Origin: a virus
DNA: 27,977 nucleotides
IMG/VR virus record: IMGVR_UViG_3300013131_005621
Location: 1 to 27,977 of that record
Direction: 5' to 3' (one strand)
Shown: positions 20,541-27,977 of the stretch, one piece after another
How the letters are laid out: each line of letters begins with the position of its first letter
Position numbering within the stretch: the first letter of the stretch is position 1
The notes under the pieces: model-generated
The model's database searches: none
What the model saw: only the letters and a program-made list of their open reading frames with translations
Told to the model about the DNA's origin: nothing
Program-made: the position numbers and the translations under genes

Positions 20541-20750
20541 ATGAACTGGAACTTTGCCCGCGGCCTCGTCTATCTGGCCTGCCTTGGCGCTTCCGGCCTC
20601 GCCATGGCGGGGCTCGCTGAGTTCGACCTTGCAACCGGCACGCTCGATATCCGCCCTTTCAACCTCTACGCTCTGACCGGCGCCGCGGGCGGGGTCGTCT
20701 CCTCGGCGCTGGCTTCACTGGCCCTGCTGCGCGGCTGGGGGCGGAAGTGA
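20541..20750 (+). CDS. Small two-TM membrane protein (second holin-like gene)
   Basis: A 69-residue protein with two likely transmembrane segments (about 7-25, GLVYLACLGASGLAMAGLA, and 43-63, YALTGAAGGVVSSALASLALL) and a basic end (RGWGRK). It starts 2 bp after the lysozyme stop and its stop overlaps the GTG start of the DUF2163 gene (GTGA). The size, topology and position suit a second holin or antiholin. There is no direct family match that I recognise. Confidence 0.6.
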   Translation: MNWNFARGLVYLACLGASGLAMAGLAEFDLATGTLDIRPFNLYALTGAAGGVVSSALASLALLRGWGRK

Positions 20751-21631
20751 AATCCCTCTCCCCGAATTTGCAAGCCCATCTCGACGAAGGCACCACCACC
20801 CTCGCCTGGTGCTGGCGGATCACCCGGGCGGATGGCGTGGCGCTGGGCTTCACCGATCATGATCGCGCGCTGGCCTTCGATGGCACCGCGTTTGAGCCGG
20901 AGAGCGGGTTTGCCGCCTCGGAAATCCGCGCTGGCTCCGACTTGGCGGTCGATGCGCAAGACGCCACCGGCGTGCTGACCTCGGATCGCATCACCGAAAC
21001 CGACATCCTCGACGGGCGCTGGGACAATGCGGCGGTCGAGCTGTGGCGGGTGAACTGGGCCGATACCAGCCAGCGTTTGCTTCTGCGCCGGGGTGCGGTC
21101 GGGCAGATTCGGCGCGGCCGCATGGCCTTCGTCGCCGAGGTGCGGAGCCTCGCGCACGTGTTGGGGCAGACGGTCGGGCGGACGTTTCAGGCGGGCTGTG
21201 ATGCCCGCTTGGGCAATGCGCGCTGCGGGATCGATCTGGAAAACGCCGTCTACAAGGGCACGGGTGTCGTGACAGATCTGTTGCGCGACAGGGCCTTCAT
21301 GGCATCCGGACTGTCCGGTTTTGATGCAGGCTGGTTCACTTCGGGCACGCTCACCTGGACCAGCGGCGCAAATGCCGGGCGCATCACCGAGGTGCTGGCG
21401 CACGGATTGATCGATGCCATCGCGACCCTGACCCTCCTCGAAGCGCCGGTGCGGCCCGTCGCCGAGGGCGACAGCTTCATCGCGCGGGCGGGCTGCGACA
21501 AGCGTATCGCCACCTGCAGCGCAAAGTTCGCGAATGTCGCCAACTTCCGGGGCTTTCCCAACATCCCAGGCCAAGATGCGGTCCTGCGCTATGCCAGCCA
21601 GGACGGCAGCCATGAAGGAAACGTGCTGTGA
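20747..21631 (+). CDS. DUF2163 tail hub protein (GTA orfg13/lambda L-like)
   Basis: A 294-residue DUF2163/phage_BR0599 protein equivalent to GTA orfg13, the tail hub, and in position to lambda L. N-terminal TTTLAWCWRITRADG, then GFTDHDRAL and FEPESGFAASEI are conserved. Four cysteines lie at 151, 160, 250 and 257 in GCDARLGNARCG and GCDKRIATCSAKF; lambda gpL binds an iron-sulfur cluster through cysteines, and the GTA hub has been reported to do so, so a cluster is likely here. The end NFRGFPNIPGQD is a family signature. The GTG start overlaps the stop of the preceding small gene and the TGA overlaps the next ATG. Confidence 0.93.
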   Translation: MKSLSPNLQAHLDEGTTTLAWCWRITRADGVALGFTDHDRALAFDGTAFEPESGFAASEIRAGSDLAVDAQDATGVLTSDRITETDILDGRWDNAAVELWRVNWADTSQRLLLRRGAVGQIRRGRMAFVAEVRSLAHVLGQTVGRTFQAGCDARLGNARCGIDLENAVYKGTGVVTDLLRDRAFMASGLSGFDAGWFTSGTLTWTSGANAGRITEVLAHGLIDAIATLTLLEAPVRPVAEGDSFIARAGCDKRIATCSAKFANVANFRGFPNIPGQDAVLRYASQDGSHEGNVL

Positions 21632-22062
21632 TGACCGCTGATCCCGCCTTCGTCATTGCCGCCGCCCGCGCATGGCTCGGCACGCCCTATCACGATCAGG
21701 CCAGCTTAAATGGGGTCGGCTGCGATTGCCTCGGGCTGGCGCGCGGTGTCTGGCGCGACGTGGTGGGAGACGAGCCTTTCCCGATCCCGCCCTACAGCCG
21801 GGATTGGGGCGAGACCGGCCCGCGAGAGGTTCTTGCCGAAGGAGCACGGGCAATGATGCCTGAGGTCGCCATCACCGAGGCCGGTCCCGGTGCGCTGGTG
21901 CTGTTCCGCATGGCCCCGCGCGCCATCGCCAAGCATGTCGGGATCCTGACCGCCCCCGACCGCTTCATTCATGCGTATGAACGGCTGGGCGTGATCGAGG
22001 AACCGCTCACCCCGACATGGGCGCGCAAGATCACCTTTGCTTTCCTGTTTCCAAGAGATTGA
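21631..22062 (+). CDS. NlpC/P60 tail peptidase (GTA orfg14-like)
   Basis: A 143-residue NlpC/P60 cysteine peptidase, at lambda K/GTA orfg14 position. The nucleophile is Cys33 in GVGCDCLGLA (second Cys) and the base His102 in AKHVGIL, with FIHAYE supplying the likely third polar residue. In GTA particles and phages this enzyme sits at the tail tip and cuts peptide cross-links so DNA can pass the cell wall. AAGGA lies 10 nt before ATG 21631; a GTG one codon earlier is also possible. The stop is 10 bp before the megatron start. Confidence 0.92.
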   Translation: MTADPAFVIAAARAWLGTPYHDQASLNGVGCDCLGLARGVWRDVVGDEPFPIPPYSRDWGETGPREVLAEGARAMMPEVAITEAGPGALVLFRMAPRAIAKHVGILTAPDRFIHAYERLGVIEEPLTPTWARKITFAFLFPRD

Positions 22063-22072
22063 GACCCCACAC

Positions 22073-25000
22073 ATGGCGACTTTGGTGCTCGGGGCCGTCG
22101 GCTCCGCGATTGGTGCTGGCTTCGGCGGCGCCATCCTCGGCTTTTCCGGTGCGGCCATCGGTGGCTTCATCGGCTCGACCATCGGTTCGGTGGTCGACAA
22201 CTGGATCGTCTCGTCCCTCGCCCCCGCCCAGCGCATCGAGGGCGCGCGGCTCGACAGCTTGCGCATCACCTCATCCACTGAAGGGGCCGTGATCCCGCGC
22301 CTGTTCGGCCGGATGCGGATCGGTGGCAATATCATCTGGGCCACGGATTTCCGCGAGGAGGTCAACACGACCAGTCAGGGCGGCGGCAAGGGCAGCGGGC
22401 CGAAGGTCACGACCACCGAATATTTGTACTATGCCAGCTTCGCGGTGGCGCTGTGTGAAGGCGAGATCACCGGCATTGGTCGGGTCTGGGCCGACGGCAA
22501 GGCCATGGACATGACGGGTGTGACGTGGCGCTGGTATCCCGGCGACGAGGCGCAGGGCCCCGATCCGTTCATTTCCACCAGGATGGGTGCTGGCAACACC
22601 CCCGCCTATCGCGGCACGGCCTATGTCGTCTTCGAGGAACTGGACCTCAGCGCCTTCGGCAACCGTCTGCCGCAGATCAGCTTCGAAGTGTTCCGGCCGC
22701 TGGCCGATGCCGACACGGCAGAGGGGCTGGTCAAGGCCCTGACGCTGACCCCGGCCTCGGGCGAGTTCAGCTATGCCACCCAGCCGGTCAAGAAGTCCAC
22801 CGGCTCCGGCGGCGCGACCCTCGCGGAGAACCTGAACGCGATCACCGACACCGCTGACATCGTGGTGGCGCTCGACCGGTTGAAGGCCATGGCCCCGGCG
22901 GTGGAAAGCGTCAGCCTGGTGGTGGCCTGGTTCGGCGATGACCTGCGGGCCGGATCATGCAAGGTGCGGCCAGGGGTCGAGGTGGCGGTCAAGACCACCA
23001 CGCCCGCGGCGTGGCTCGTGAACGGGGTTGCCCGCGCCGAGGCGATGCAGGTCAGCCGAGACGCCGAGGACCGCCCGGTCTTTGGTGGCACGCCTGCGGA
23101 TTTCGCGGTGGTGCAGGCGATCCGGGAGATGAAAGCGCGCGGGCTGCGGGTGACCTTCTATCCTTTCCTGCTGCTAGACGTCCCACTCGGCAACACAAAG
23201 CCGAACCCCTACAGCGCCAATGCCGCCACCTCTGGCCAGCCGACCTTCCCCTGGCGTGGCCGGATCACTTGTTCGCCCGCTGCGGGTTTTCCAGGATCGG
23301 TCGACAAGACTGCGACGGCGGCAACGCAAGTTGCAGCTCTGTTCGGCACGGCCACGCCCGCGAACTTCAGCGTGTCGGGTACAACTGTCGGCTGGACCGG
23401 CCCTGTTGGAGAATGGTCACTGCGCCGGATGATCCTGCACTATGCGCATCTCTGCAAAGCCGCCGGGGGCGTCGATGCCTTTCTGATCGGCTCGGAAATG
23501 CCCGGCCTGACCACGATCCGCTCAGGGGCCAGCAGCTATCCTGCCGTCACTGCCTACAAGACCCTCGCCGCCGATGTGCGGGCGATCCTCGGCGCGGGAC
23601 CCAAGATCGGCTATGCCGCCGATTGGTCGGAATACTTCGGTCACCACCCTTCCGACGATAGCGGCGATGTGTATTTCCACCTCGACCCGCTCTGGTCGGA
23701 TGCCAACATCAACTTCATCGGCGTCGATAACTACATGCCGCTGTCGGATTGGCGCGACGGGTTCGATCATGCCGATGCCGCGCTGGCCCCGGCGATCCAT
23801 GACCGCGCCTATCTGCAATCCAACATCACCGGGGGCGAGGGCTTCGACTGGTTCTATGCCAGCCCCTCCGACCGAGCAGCACAGGTCAGGACGCCGATCA
23901 CCGATGGCGGCGCGGCCAAACCGTGGGTGTTCCGCTTCAAGGATCTGCGCGCCTGGTGGCAAAACCCGCACTTCAACCGCCCGGGCGGGGTGGAAAGCGG
24001 CACGCCGACGGCATGGGTTCCGCAGTCCAAACCGATCTGGTTCACCGAACTGGGCTGCCCGGCGATTGATCGCGGCACCAACCAGCCCAACGTGTTCTTC
24101 GACCCGAAATCGTCGGAAAGCTTCACGCCCTGGTTTTCGCGCGGCTGGCGGGACGATGCGATCCAGCGTGCGTATCTCGAAGCGACCTATCTGTTCTGGA
24201 GTTCTGCGGCGAACAACCCGACATCGTCTGTGTATGGCGCCCGCATGGTGCATGTCCCAGAATGCGCCGCCTGGACCTGGGATGCCCGGCCCTATCCGTT
24301 CTTCCCCGAACTGACCGATGTCTGGACAGACGGGCCGAACTGGCGGCTGGGGCACTGGCTGACCGGGCGGCTGGGGGCTGTGTCGCTGGCGGCGCTGGTG
24401 CGGCACCTCTGCCTGCGCGCTGGCATGCCCGAAGACCTGATCGACGTCTCCGGCCTCTGGGGTGCAGTCGAGGGCTATGTCATCTCGGCGCTGGAAGCCC
24501 CGCGTGCCTCGATTTCCACGCTGGCGCGGCATTTCGGCTTCGATGCGGTGGAAAGCGAGGGTCGCATCAAGTTCCTGATGCGCGGCCGCATTGCCGGTCT
24601 GACCATCACGCCTGATAGCATGGTCGCGCCCGCCTCGGCCCAAGGCGACGTGATGGAACTGACCCGCGCGCAGGAAACCGAACTGCCGCAGGCCCTGAAA
24701 TGGCAGGTCGCGCGGGCCGACGAGGATTATGACGCGGCGCAGGTCGAGGCGCGGCGCATCACCGTCGACACCACCCGCATTGCATCGGAAGCCTTCCCAA
24801 TGGCAATCCCGCCTGAGGAGGCGGAACGCCGCTGCCGTCGCGCGCTGATGGAGGCTTGGGTGGGTCGCGAAAGCGCGGTGTTTCGCCTGCCGCCCTCGCG
24901 ACTCGCGCTGGATCCCTGCGATGTGATCCTGCTCGACCACGATGGCCGCCTGACGGAATTGCGGCTGGTGTCCATCGCCGACTCGGACCTGCGCAGCATT

Positions 25001-26044
25001 GACGCCGTGCGACAGGACCGTGCGGTCTATGACCTACCACCTGGCGAACCCCGCCCTGCGTCCCTGTCGACGCCGACGGTCTTCGGCGCGCCGGATGTGC
25101 TGCTGCTGGACCTGCCACAACTGCGCGAAGATCAGCCTGCGCACCGTCCGTTTGTCGCGGCGCATGCCAAGCCGTGGCCCGGCGAAATGGCGGCCTACCG
25201 CAGCGCAGCAACGGATGGTTTTGCTCTGTTGACCAGCTTCAGCTCGCGGGCGCGCATGGGTGTGCTGGCGGCAGATTATTACGCGGGGCCAGTGTCGCGC
25301 TTCGATCTCGGCAATGCGCTGGTGGTCGATCTCTATACCGGCACGCTTGAGAGCGTCACGGACATCACACTGCTGGGTGGGGCCAACGCATTGGCGGTGG
25401 AAACCGGCATTGGGCAATGGGAAATCGTCCAGGCTGGCGGGGCGGAGTTGATCGCGCTGGGGCGATACCGGCTAACCCGGTTGCTGCGGGGCCAGCGCGG
25501 TACAGAAGGGGCGATGGTCAGCATGGTGCCGACTGGCGCGCGGGTGGTGGTGCTGGATGCAACCTTTGCCAGCCTGCCGATTTCCGAAGCCGAACTCGGC
25601 TTGCCATGGAACTGGCGCATCGGCCCTGCGTCGCGCCCGGTCAGTGACGAGACCTTTGTCGCCACCACCTTCACGCCAGAGGGCGCTGGGCTGCGGCCGT
25701 TCTCGGTGGCCCATGTCGAACAGCCTTGGCGCATCGCGCGCAGCCCGGGCGATCTGACGATCCGCTGGACGCGCCGCTCGCGCTCCCTCGCCGCCGATAG
25801 CTGGGGCGCGGGCGATGTGCCCTTGGCCGAGGACAGCGAAGCCTATGCGCTCGACATTCTGGATGGGTCAGTTGTCAAGCGATCCTTGACGACTGCCACA
25901 ACCAGCGCCCTCTACACCGCCGCCCAGCAGACCGCCGATTGGGGCGCACCGCTCGGGCCCGGCCAATCCCTATCGATCTGCATCCTTCAGCTCTCGGCTC
26001 TGATCGGCCGGGGCGCTGGGCGATCTGTCACACTCAGCTTCTGA
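22073..26044 (+). CDS. GTA TIM-barrel-like baseplate 'megatron' (orfg15/lambda J-like)
   Basis: A 1323-residue tail tip protein. The first 50 residues form a Gly-zipper hydrophobic region (LVLGAVGSAIGAGFGGAILG). Then comes the N-terminal hub part (VIPRLFGRMRIGGNIIWATDF). About residues 280-720 hold the GTA TIM-barrel-like domain, with FIGVDNYMPLSDWRDGFDH and IWFTELGCPAIDRG (Glu659, at the place of a glycosidase acid). A Phage-tail_3 type domain follows (DAVESEGRIKFLMRGR and ELTRAQETELPQALKWQV), then a C-terminal part with RLTRLLRGQRGTEGAM. In the GTA it makes the tip that contacts the cell. ATG 22073 is chosen because the Gly-zipper begins there. Whether the TIM barrel is catalytic is unknown. 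Confidence 0.93.
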   Translation: MATLVLGAVGSAIGAGFGGAILGFSGAAIGGFIGSTIGSVVDNWIVSSLAPAQRIEGARLDSLRITSSTEGAVIPRLFGRMRIGGNIIWATDFREEVNTTSQGGGKGSGPKVTTTEYLYYASFAVALCEGEITGIGRVWADGKAMDMTGVTWRWYPGDEAQGPDPFISTRMGAGNTPAYRGTAYVVFEELDLSAFGNRLPQISFEVFRPLADADTAEGLVKALTLTPASGEFSYATQPVKKSTGSGGATLAENLNAITDTADIVVALDRLKAMAPAVESVSLVVAWFGDDLRAGSCKVRPGVEVAVKTTTPAAWLVNGVARAEAMQVSRDAEDRPVFGGTPADFAVVQAIREMKARGLRVTFYPFLLLDVPLGNTKPNPYSANAATSGQPTFPWRGRITCSPAAGFPGSVDKTATAATQVAALFGTATPANFSVSGTTVGWTGPVGEWSLRRMILHYAHLCKAAGGVDAFLIGSEMPGLTTIRSGASSYPAVTAYKTLAADVRAILGAGPKIGYAADWSEYFGHHPSDDSGDVYFHLDPLWSDANINFIGVDNYMPLSDWRDGFDHADAALAPAIHDRAYLQSNITGGEGFDWFYASPSDRAAQVRTPITDGGAAKPWVFRFKDLRAWWQNPHFNRPGGVESGTPTAWVPQSKPIWFTELGCPAIDRGTNQPNVFFDPKSSESFTPWFSRGWRDDAIQRAYLEATYLFWSSAANNPTSSVYGARMVHVPECAAWTWDARPYPFFPELTDVWTDGPNWRLGHWLTGRLGAVSLAALVRHLCLRAGMPEDLIDVSGLWGAVEGYVISALEAPRASISTLARHFGFDAVESEGRIKFLMRGRIAGLTITPDSMVAPASAQGDVMELTRAQETELPQALKWQVARADEDYDAAQVEARRITVDTTRIASEAFPMAIPPEEAERRCRRALMEAWVGRESAVFRLPPSRLALDPCDVILLDHDGRLTELRLVSIADSDLRSIDAVRQDRAVYDLPPGEPRPASLSTPTVFGAPDVLLLDLPQLREDQPAHRPFVAAHAKPWPGEMAAYRSAATDGFALLTSFSSRARMGVLAADYYAGPVSRFDLGNALVVDLYTGTLESVTDITLLGGANALAVETGIGQWEIVQAGGAELIALGRYRLTRLLRGQRGTEGAMVSMVPTGARVVVLDATFASLPISEAELGLPWNWRIGPASRPVSDETFVATTFTPEGAGLRPFSVAHVEQPWRIARSPGDLTIRWTRRSRSLAADSWGAGDVPLAEDSEAYALDILDGSVVKRSLTTATTSALYTAAQQTADWGAPLGPGQSLSICILQLSALIGRGAGRSVTLSF

Positions 26045-26054
26045 AAGCACATCC

Positions 26055-27977
26055 ATGTCCGACATCACCACCCACTTGCTGCTGCCCTATATCCTGGCAT
26101 CGCAGGCACAGAAGCATGTTACCCACAACGAGGCGCTGCGGCTGCTGGATGCTATGGTTCAGCTGTCAGTGCTGGACCGCACGCGTACCGCCCCACCTGT
26201 CAGCCCGACCGATGGCGACCGACATATCGTGGCATCGGGCGCGACAGGCCTCTGGGCAGGGTGGGATTTGAACGTGGCCTTCTGGGTCGACGGGGTCTGG
26301 ATGCGGCTGGTCCCGCGCCCAGGCTGGCTGGCGTGGATCGCAGACGAGGCGGTCTTCGTCGTGTGGAATGGGTCGACTTGGGATCCCGTCGGCGAGCCGG
26401 TGGACGTTTCCGATGCCGTCTTCAGCCTGGTGAACGACGCCGATCCGACGAAGAAGGCGCTGTTCTCGCTGTCGGGCATCAGCACGGGCACGACCCGCAC
26501 GTTCACGCTGCCGAACAGCTCGTCGGAACTCGCGATCCTGGCGGGCACGCAGACCTTCACCGGCAACAAGACCTTTTCCGGCACGCTGACCGCCTCGGGA
26601 ACCGTCACTGTATCTGCGGCCTCGGCCAGCATCGGTACGGCAACCGGAACCGCGACCTATGGCATGGGCACCGGGGCGACGACCACGGGCGTCACCAAGA
26701 CCCTGAATCTCGGCACCGGCGGGGCTTCCGGATCCACGACAGTCGTCAACATCGGGTCCGCCACCGCCGGAGCGGGAGGGACGACCGTGGTGAACACGCC
26801 GACGGTCACCTTCGCCAATGCGGTGACGCAGGTCGGCATGCCGCAGGCGAACCTGACTGCCCAGCTTCTCGGCCTCGGCGGGGCAACAGCGGACAGCACC
26901 AACCGGCTGTCGATGAATACCCCTGCCGTGCTGCTGAACAACGCCGGAGCCGGGATCGAGGCAACCGTCAACACGGCGGCCACCGGGAACGATGCGGCCT
27001 TTGCCTTCAAGACCGGCTTCTCGGCACGGGCGCTGATCGGGCTGCTGGGCAATGACGATTTCAGCTTCAAGGTCAGCCCCGATGGCTCGGCCTTCTTCGA
27101 TGCCCTGAAAATCGACCGCACCAGCGGCCAGGTGGAACTGCCCCAGCCCACCATCCTGCCCGGTCTCAGCGCCGCGCCAAACCCGCCGCCTGCCGGGAAA
27201 GCCTCGATCTATGCCCGCGCGCGCGCGGGCGCGCCATGGATCGACGTCATGCGGCCCTCAGGCCGGGACTTCCCGCTGCAGCCGCATTTCGGGGTGAACC
27301 GGATTGCCAACTGGTCGCCCTCGACCGGCACGACCGTCACCACCGAAGGCCTGCCGATCACCTCGGTCGGCACCGTCTCGACTCCGACTCTCGCGGCGAC
27401 GAACCTGGCCGCCTCCATGCGCCGCTGGCGCCTGACCTCGGCTGCAACCGTGGATGCCGCCGCCGAGCAACGATCCGCGGGCTGGGCCTGCTGGCGCGGC
27501 AATGCGGCCGGGCTTGGCGGCTGGACCTTCGTGACACGGCTATCGCTCACGACCTTGCAGGCGACCGGGATGGGCTTTTTCGGTCTCTACGGCTCGACCG
27601 CCGCATTGGCCACAACGCTGACCTTGGCCACCGTCTTGAACTGCATCGGGATCGGCTTCCAGCGCAGCACGCATGCCAACTGGCAACTGGTCCGGAACGA
27701 TGGCACCGGCGCGCCGACCCTGACCGACATGGGCGCCAGCTTCGCCATCGCCACCGGCGGCGCGCTGACCCTGTTCATCGCCGCCCCGCCAAATGGCACA
27801 TCCGTCTGGACGCGGCTGGTGGACGAGGTGTCGGGTGCCGTCGTCGAACAGGAAATCGCCACCGATCTGCCCGCCAACACGCAGTTCCTGTCGCCCCGGC
27901 TTTACATGAACAATGGCGCGACTGCCGCGGCCATCGCCTATGACTGCGCCGGGGTCTATGTTGAAACGGATTTCTAG
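26055..27977 (+). CDS. DUF2793 tail fibre / receptor-binding protein
   Basis: A 640-residue protein right after the megatron gene. Residues 1-115 are the DUF2793 domain (LLLPYILASQAQKHVTHNEALR, AGWDLNVAFWVDGVWMRL, GWLAWIADEAVFVVWNG), which anchors many alphaproteobacterial phage fibres. Residues about 150-270 are repetitive Thr/Ser/Gly/Ala sequence (TLTASGTVTVSAASASIG, TTTGVTKTLNLGTGGASG) that would fold as a beta fibre. Then GRDFPLQPHFGVNRI, a segment shared by many phage fibres, leads to a beta-rich C-terminal head (WACWRGNAAGLGGWTFVTRL) likely to bind receptor. The window ends on its TAG stop. Confidence 0.85.
   Translation: MSDITTHLLLPYILASQAQKHVTHNEALRLLDAMVQLSVLDRTRTAPPVSPTDGDRHIVASGATGLWAGWDLNVAFWVDGVWMRLVPRPGWLAWIADEAVFVVWNGSTWDPVGEPVDVSDAVFSLVNDADPTKKALFSLSGISTGTTRTFTLPNSSSELAILAGTQTFTGNKTFSGTLTASGTVTVSAASASIGTATGTATYGMGTGATTTGVTKTLNLGTGGASGSTTVVNIGSATAGAGGTTVVNTPTVTFANAVTQVGMPQANLTAQLLGLGGATADSTNRLSMNTPAVLLNNAGAGIEATVNTAATGNDAAFAFKTGFSARALIGLLGNDDFSFKVSPDGSAFFDALKIDRTSGQVELPQPTILPGLSAAPNPPPAGKASIYARARAGAPWIDVMRPSGRDFPLQPHFGVNRIANWSPSTGTTVTTEGLPITSVGTVSTPTLAATNLAASMRRWRLTSAATVDAAAEQRSAGWACWRGNAAGLGGWTFVTRLSLTTLQATGMGFFGLYGSTAALATTLTLATVLNCIGIGFQRSTHANWQLVRNDGTGAPTLTDMGASFAIATGGALTLFIAAPPNGTSVWTRLVDEVSGAVVEQEIATDLPANTQFLSPRLYMNNGATAAAIAYDCAGVYVETDF
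27213..27230. repeat. 18-bp perfect palindrome inside the fibre gene
   Basis: GCCCGCGCGCGCGCGGGC is self-complementary over 18 bp and lies in the codons for ARARAG ahead of the conserved fibre segment. Alternating CG can form Z-DNA or a strong hairpin. It may be a by-product of Ala/Arg codons in a GC-rich gene. Confidence 0.5.

Larger units (their letters stand above)
1..27977 (+). mobile_element. Lambda-like/GTA-like siphovirus prophage (partial)
   Basis: Gene order from 3394 onward follows the lambda late operon (small and large terminase, W, portal, protease/scaffold, D, E, FII, tail terminator, tail tube, G/G-T, tape measure). It then switches to the GTA-type tip genes DUF2460, DUF2163, NlpC/P60 and TIM-barrel megatron. 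Nearly all late genes overlap or lie within about 30 bp of each other. A methyltransferase and a leftward set of small genes precede them. No integrase, attachment site, repressor or replication gene is visible, so the element is cut at the left edge or its lysogeny module lies elsewhere. All recognisable structural genes have intact frames, so the element could be functional, but this is inference. Confidence 0.9.

Noticed and set aside
23522-24940. 472-codon antisense frame under the megatron gene
   Set aside because: Shadow frame; the TIM-barrel and tail domains are in the + frame.
26580-26830. CRISPR-like or tandem DNA repeats in the fibre gene
   Set aside because: Repetition is in the Thr/Gly/Ala protein pattern, not exact DNA repeats with spacers.
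1-27977. tRNA genes, insertion sequences, integrase or repressor
   Set aside because: No tRNA-like cloverleaf with CCA end, transposase, recombinase or CI/Cro-like protein was seen by eye in any frame.

Overview
The window is a prophage, or prophage-like element, from a high-GC alphaproteobacterium. Rhodobacterales (Paracoccus/Rhodobacter type) is the best fit. The tail-tip genes match the gene transfer agent (GTA) and phage families typical of that order (DUF2460, DUF2163, an NlpC/P60 peptidase and a GTA TIM-barrel 'megatron'), and DUF3489, DUF6441, DUF6900 and DUF2793 proteins are also present. Host taxonomy is inferred from families and base composition, not measured.

Layout. (1) 1-1449: an orphan ParB-domain/DNA methyltransferase gene on +. 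(2) 1462-3303: a leftward cluster of small accessory genes (DUF3489 protein, four small unknowns including an 18-codon ORF, and a DUF6900 protein). Two copies of a similar promoter/leader segment lie upstream of two of these genes. (3) 3394-11516: a lambda-order head module on + (TerS, TerL/gpA, gpW, portal, S49 protease with nested scaffold, gpD-like decoration, gpE-like capsid, head-tail joining, DUF6441). (4) 11582-13443: an insertion in the late operon carrying a secreted peptidoglycan-binding protein and an antisense ParDE-type toxin-antitoxin pair. (5) 13532-18681: tail terminator, tail tube, tail assembly chaperones G/G-T, an antisense VapBC pair and the tape measure. (6) 18741-27977: GTA-like tail tip and fibre (DUF2460, DUF2163, NlpC/P60, megatron, DUF2793), with a four-gene lysis cassette lodged between DUF2460 and DUF2163. 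The window ends exactly on the stop codon of the fibre gene.

How it works together. TerS/TerL cut and package DNA into a procapsid built from portal, capsid and scaffold. gpW and the FII-like protein join the head to a long non-contractile tail. The 808-residue tape measure would set a tail of roughly 120 nm at about 0.15 nm per residue. The tip peptidase and megatron protein cross the envelope, and holin plus GH24 lysozyme release progeny. No integrase, repressor, replication gene, tRNA, CRISPR array or insertion sequence was seen, so any lysogeny module lies outside the window.

The strongest non-obvious signal is a textbook -1 programmed frameshift between the two tail assembly chaperone frames: A AAA AAC at 15261-15267, a 7-nt spacer, then a 12-bp stem. 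It opens a start-less downstream reading frame containing a CxxC-x3-CxxC motif. Other notable signals are an in-frame internal start for a scaffold protein, the duplicated regulatory segment, competing hairpins at 2283-2311, and two antisense toxin-antitoxin modules within the late operon.
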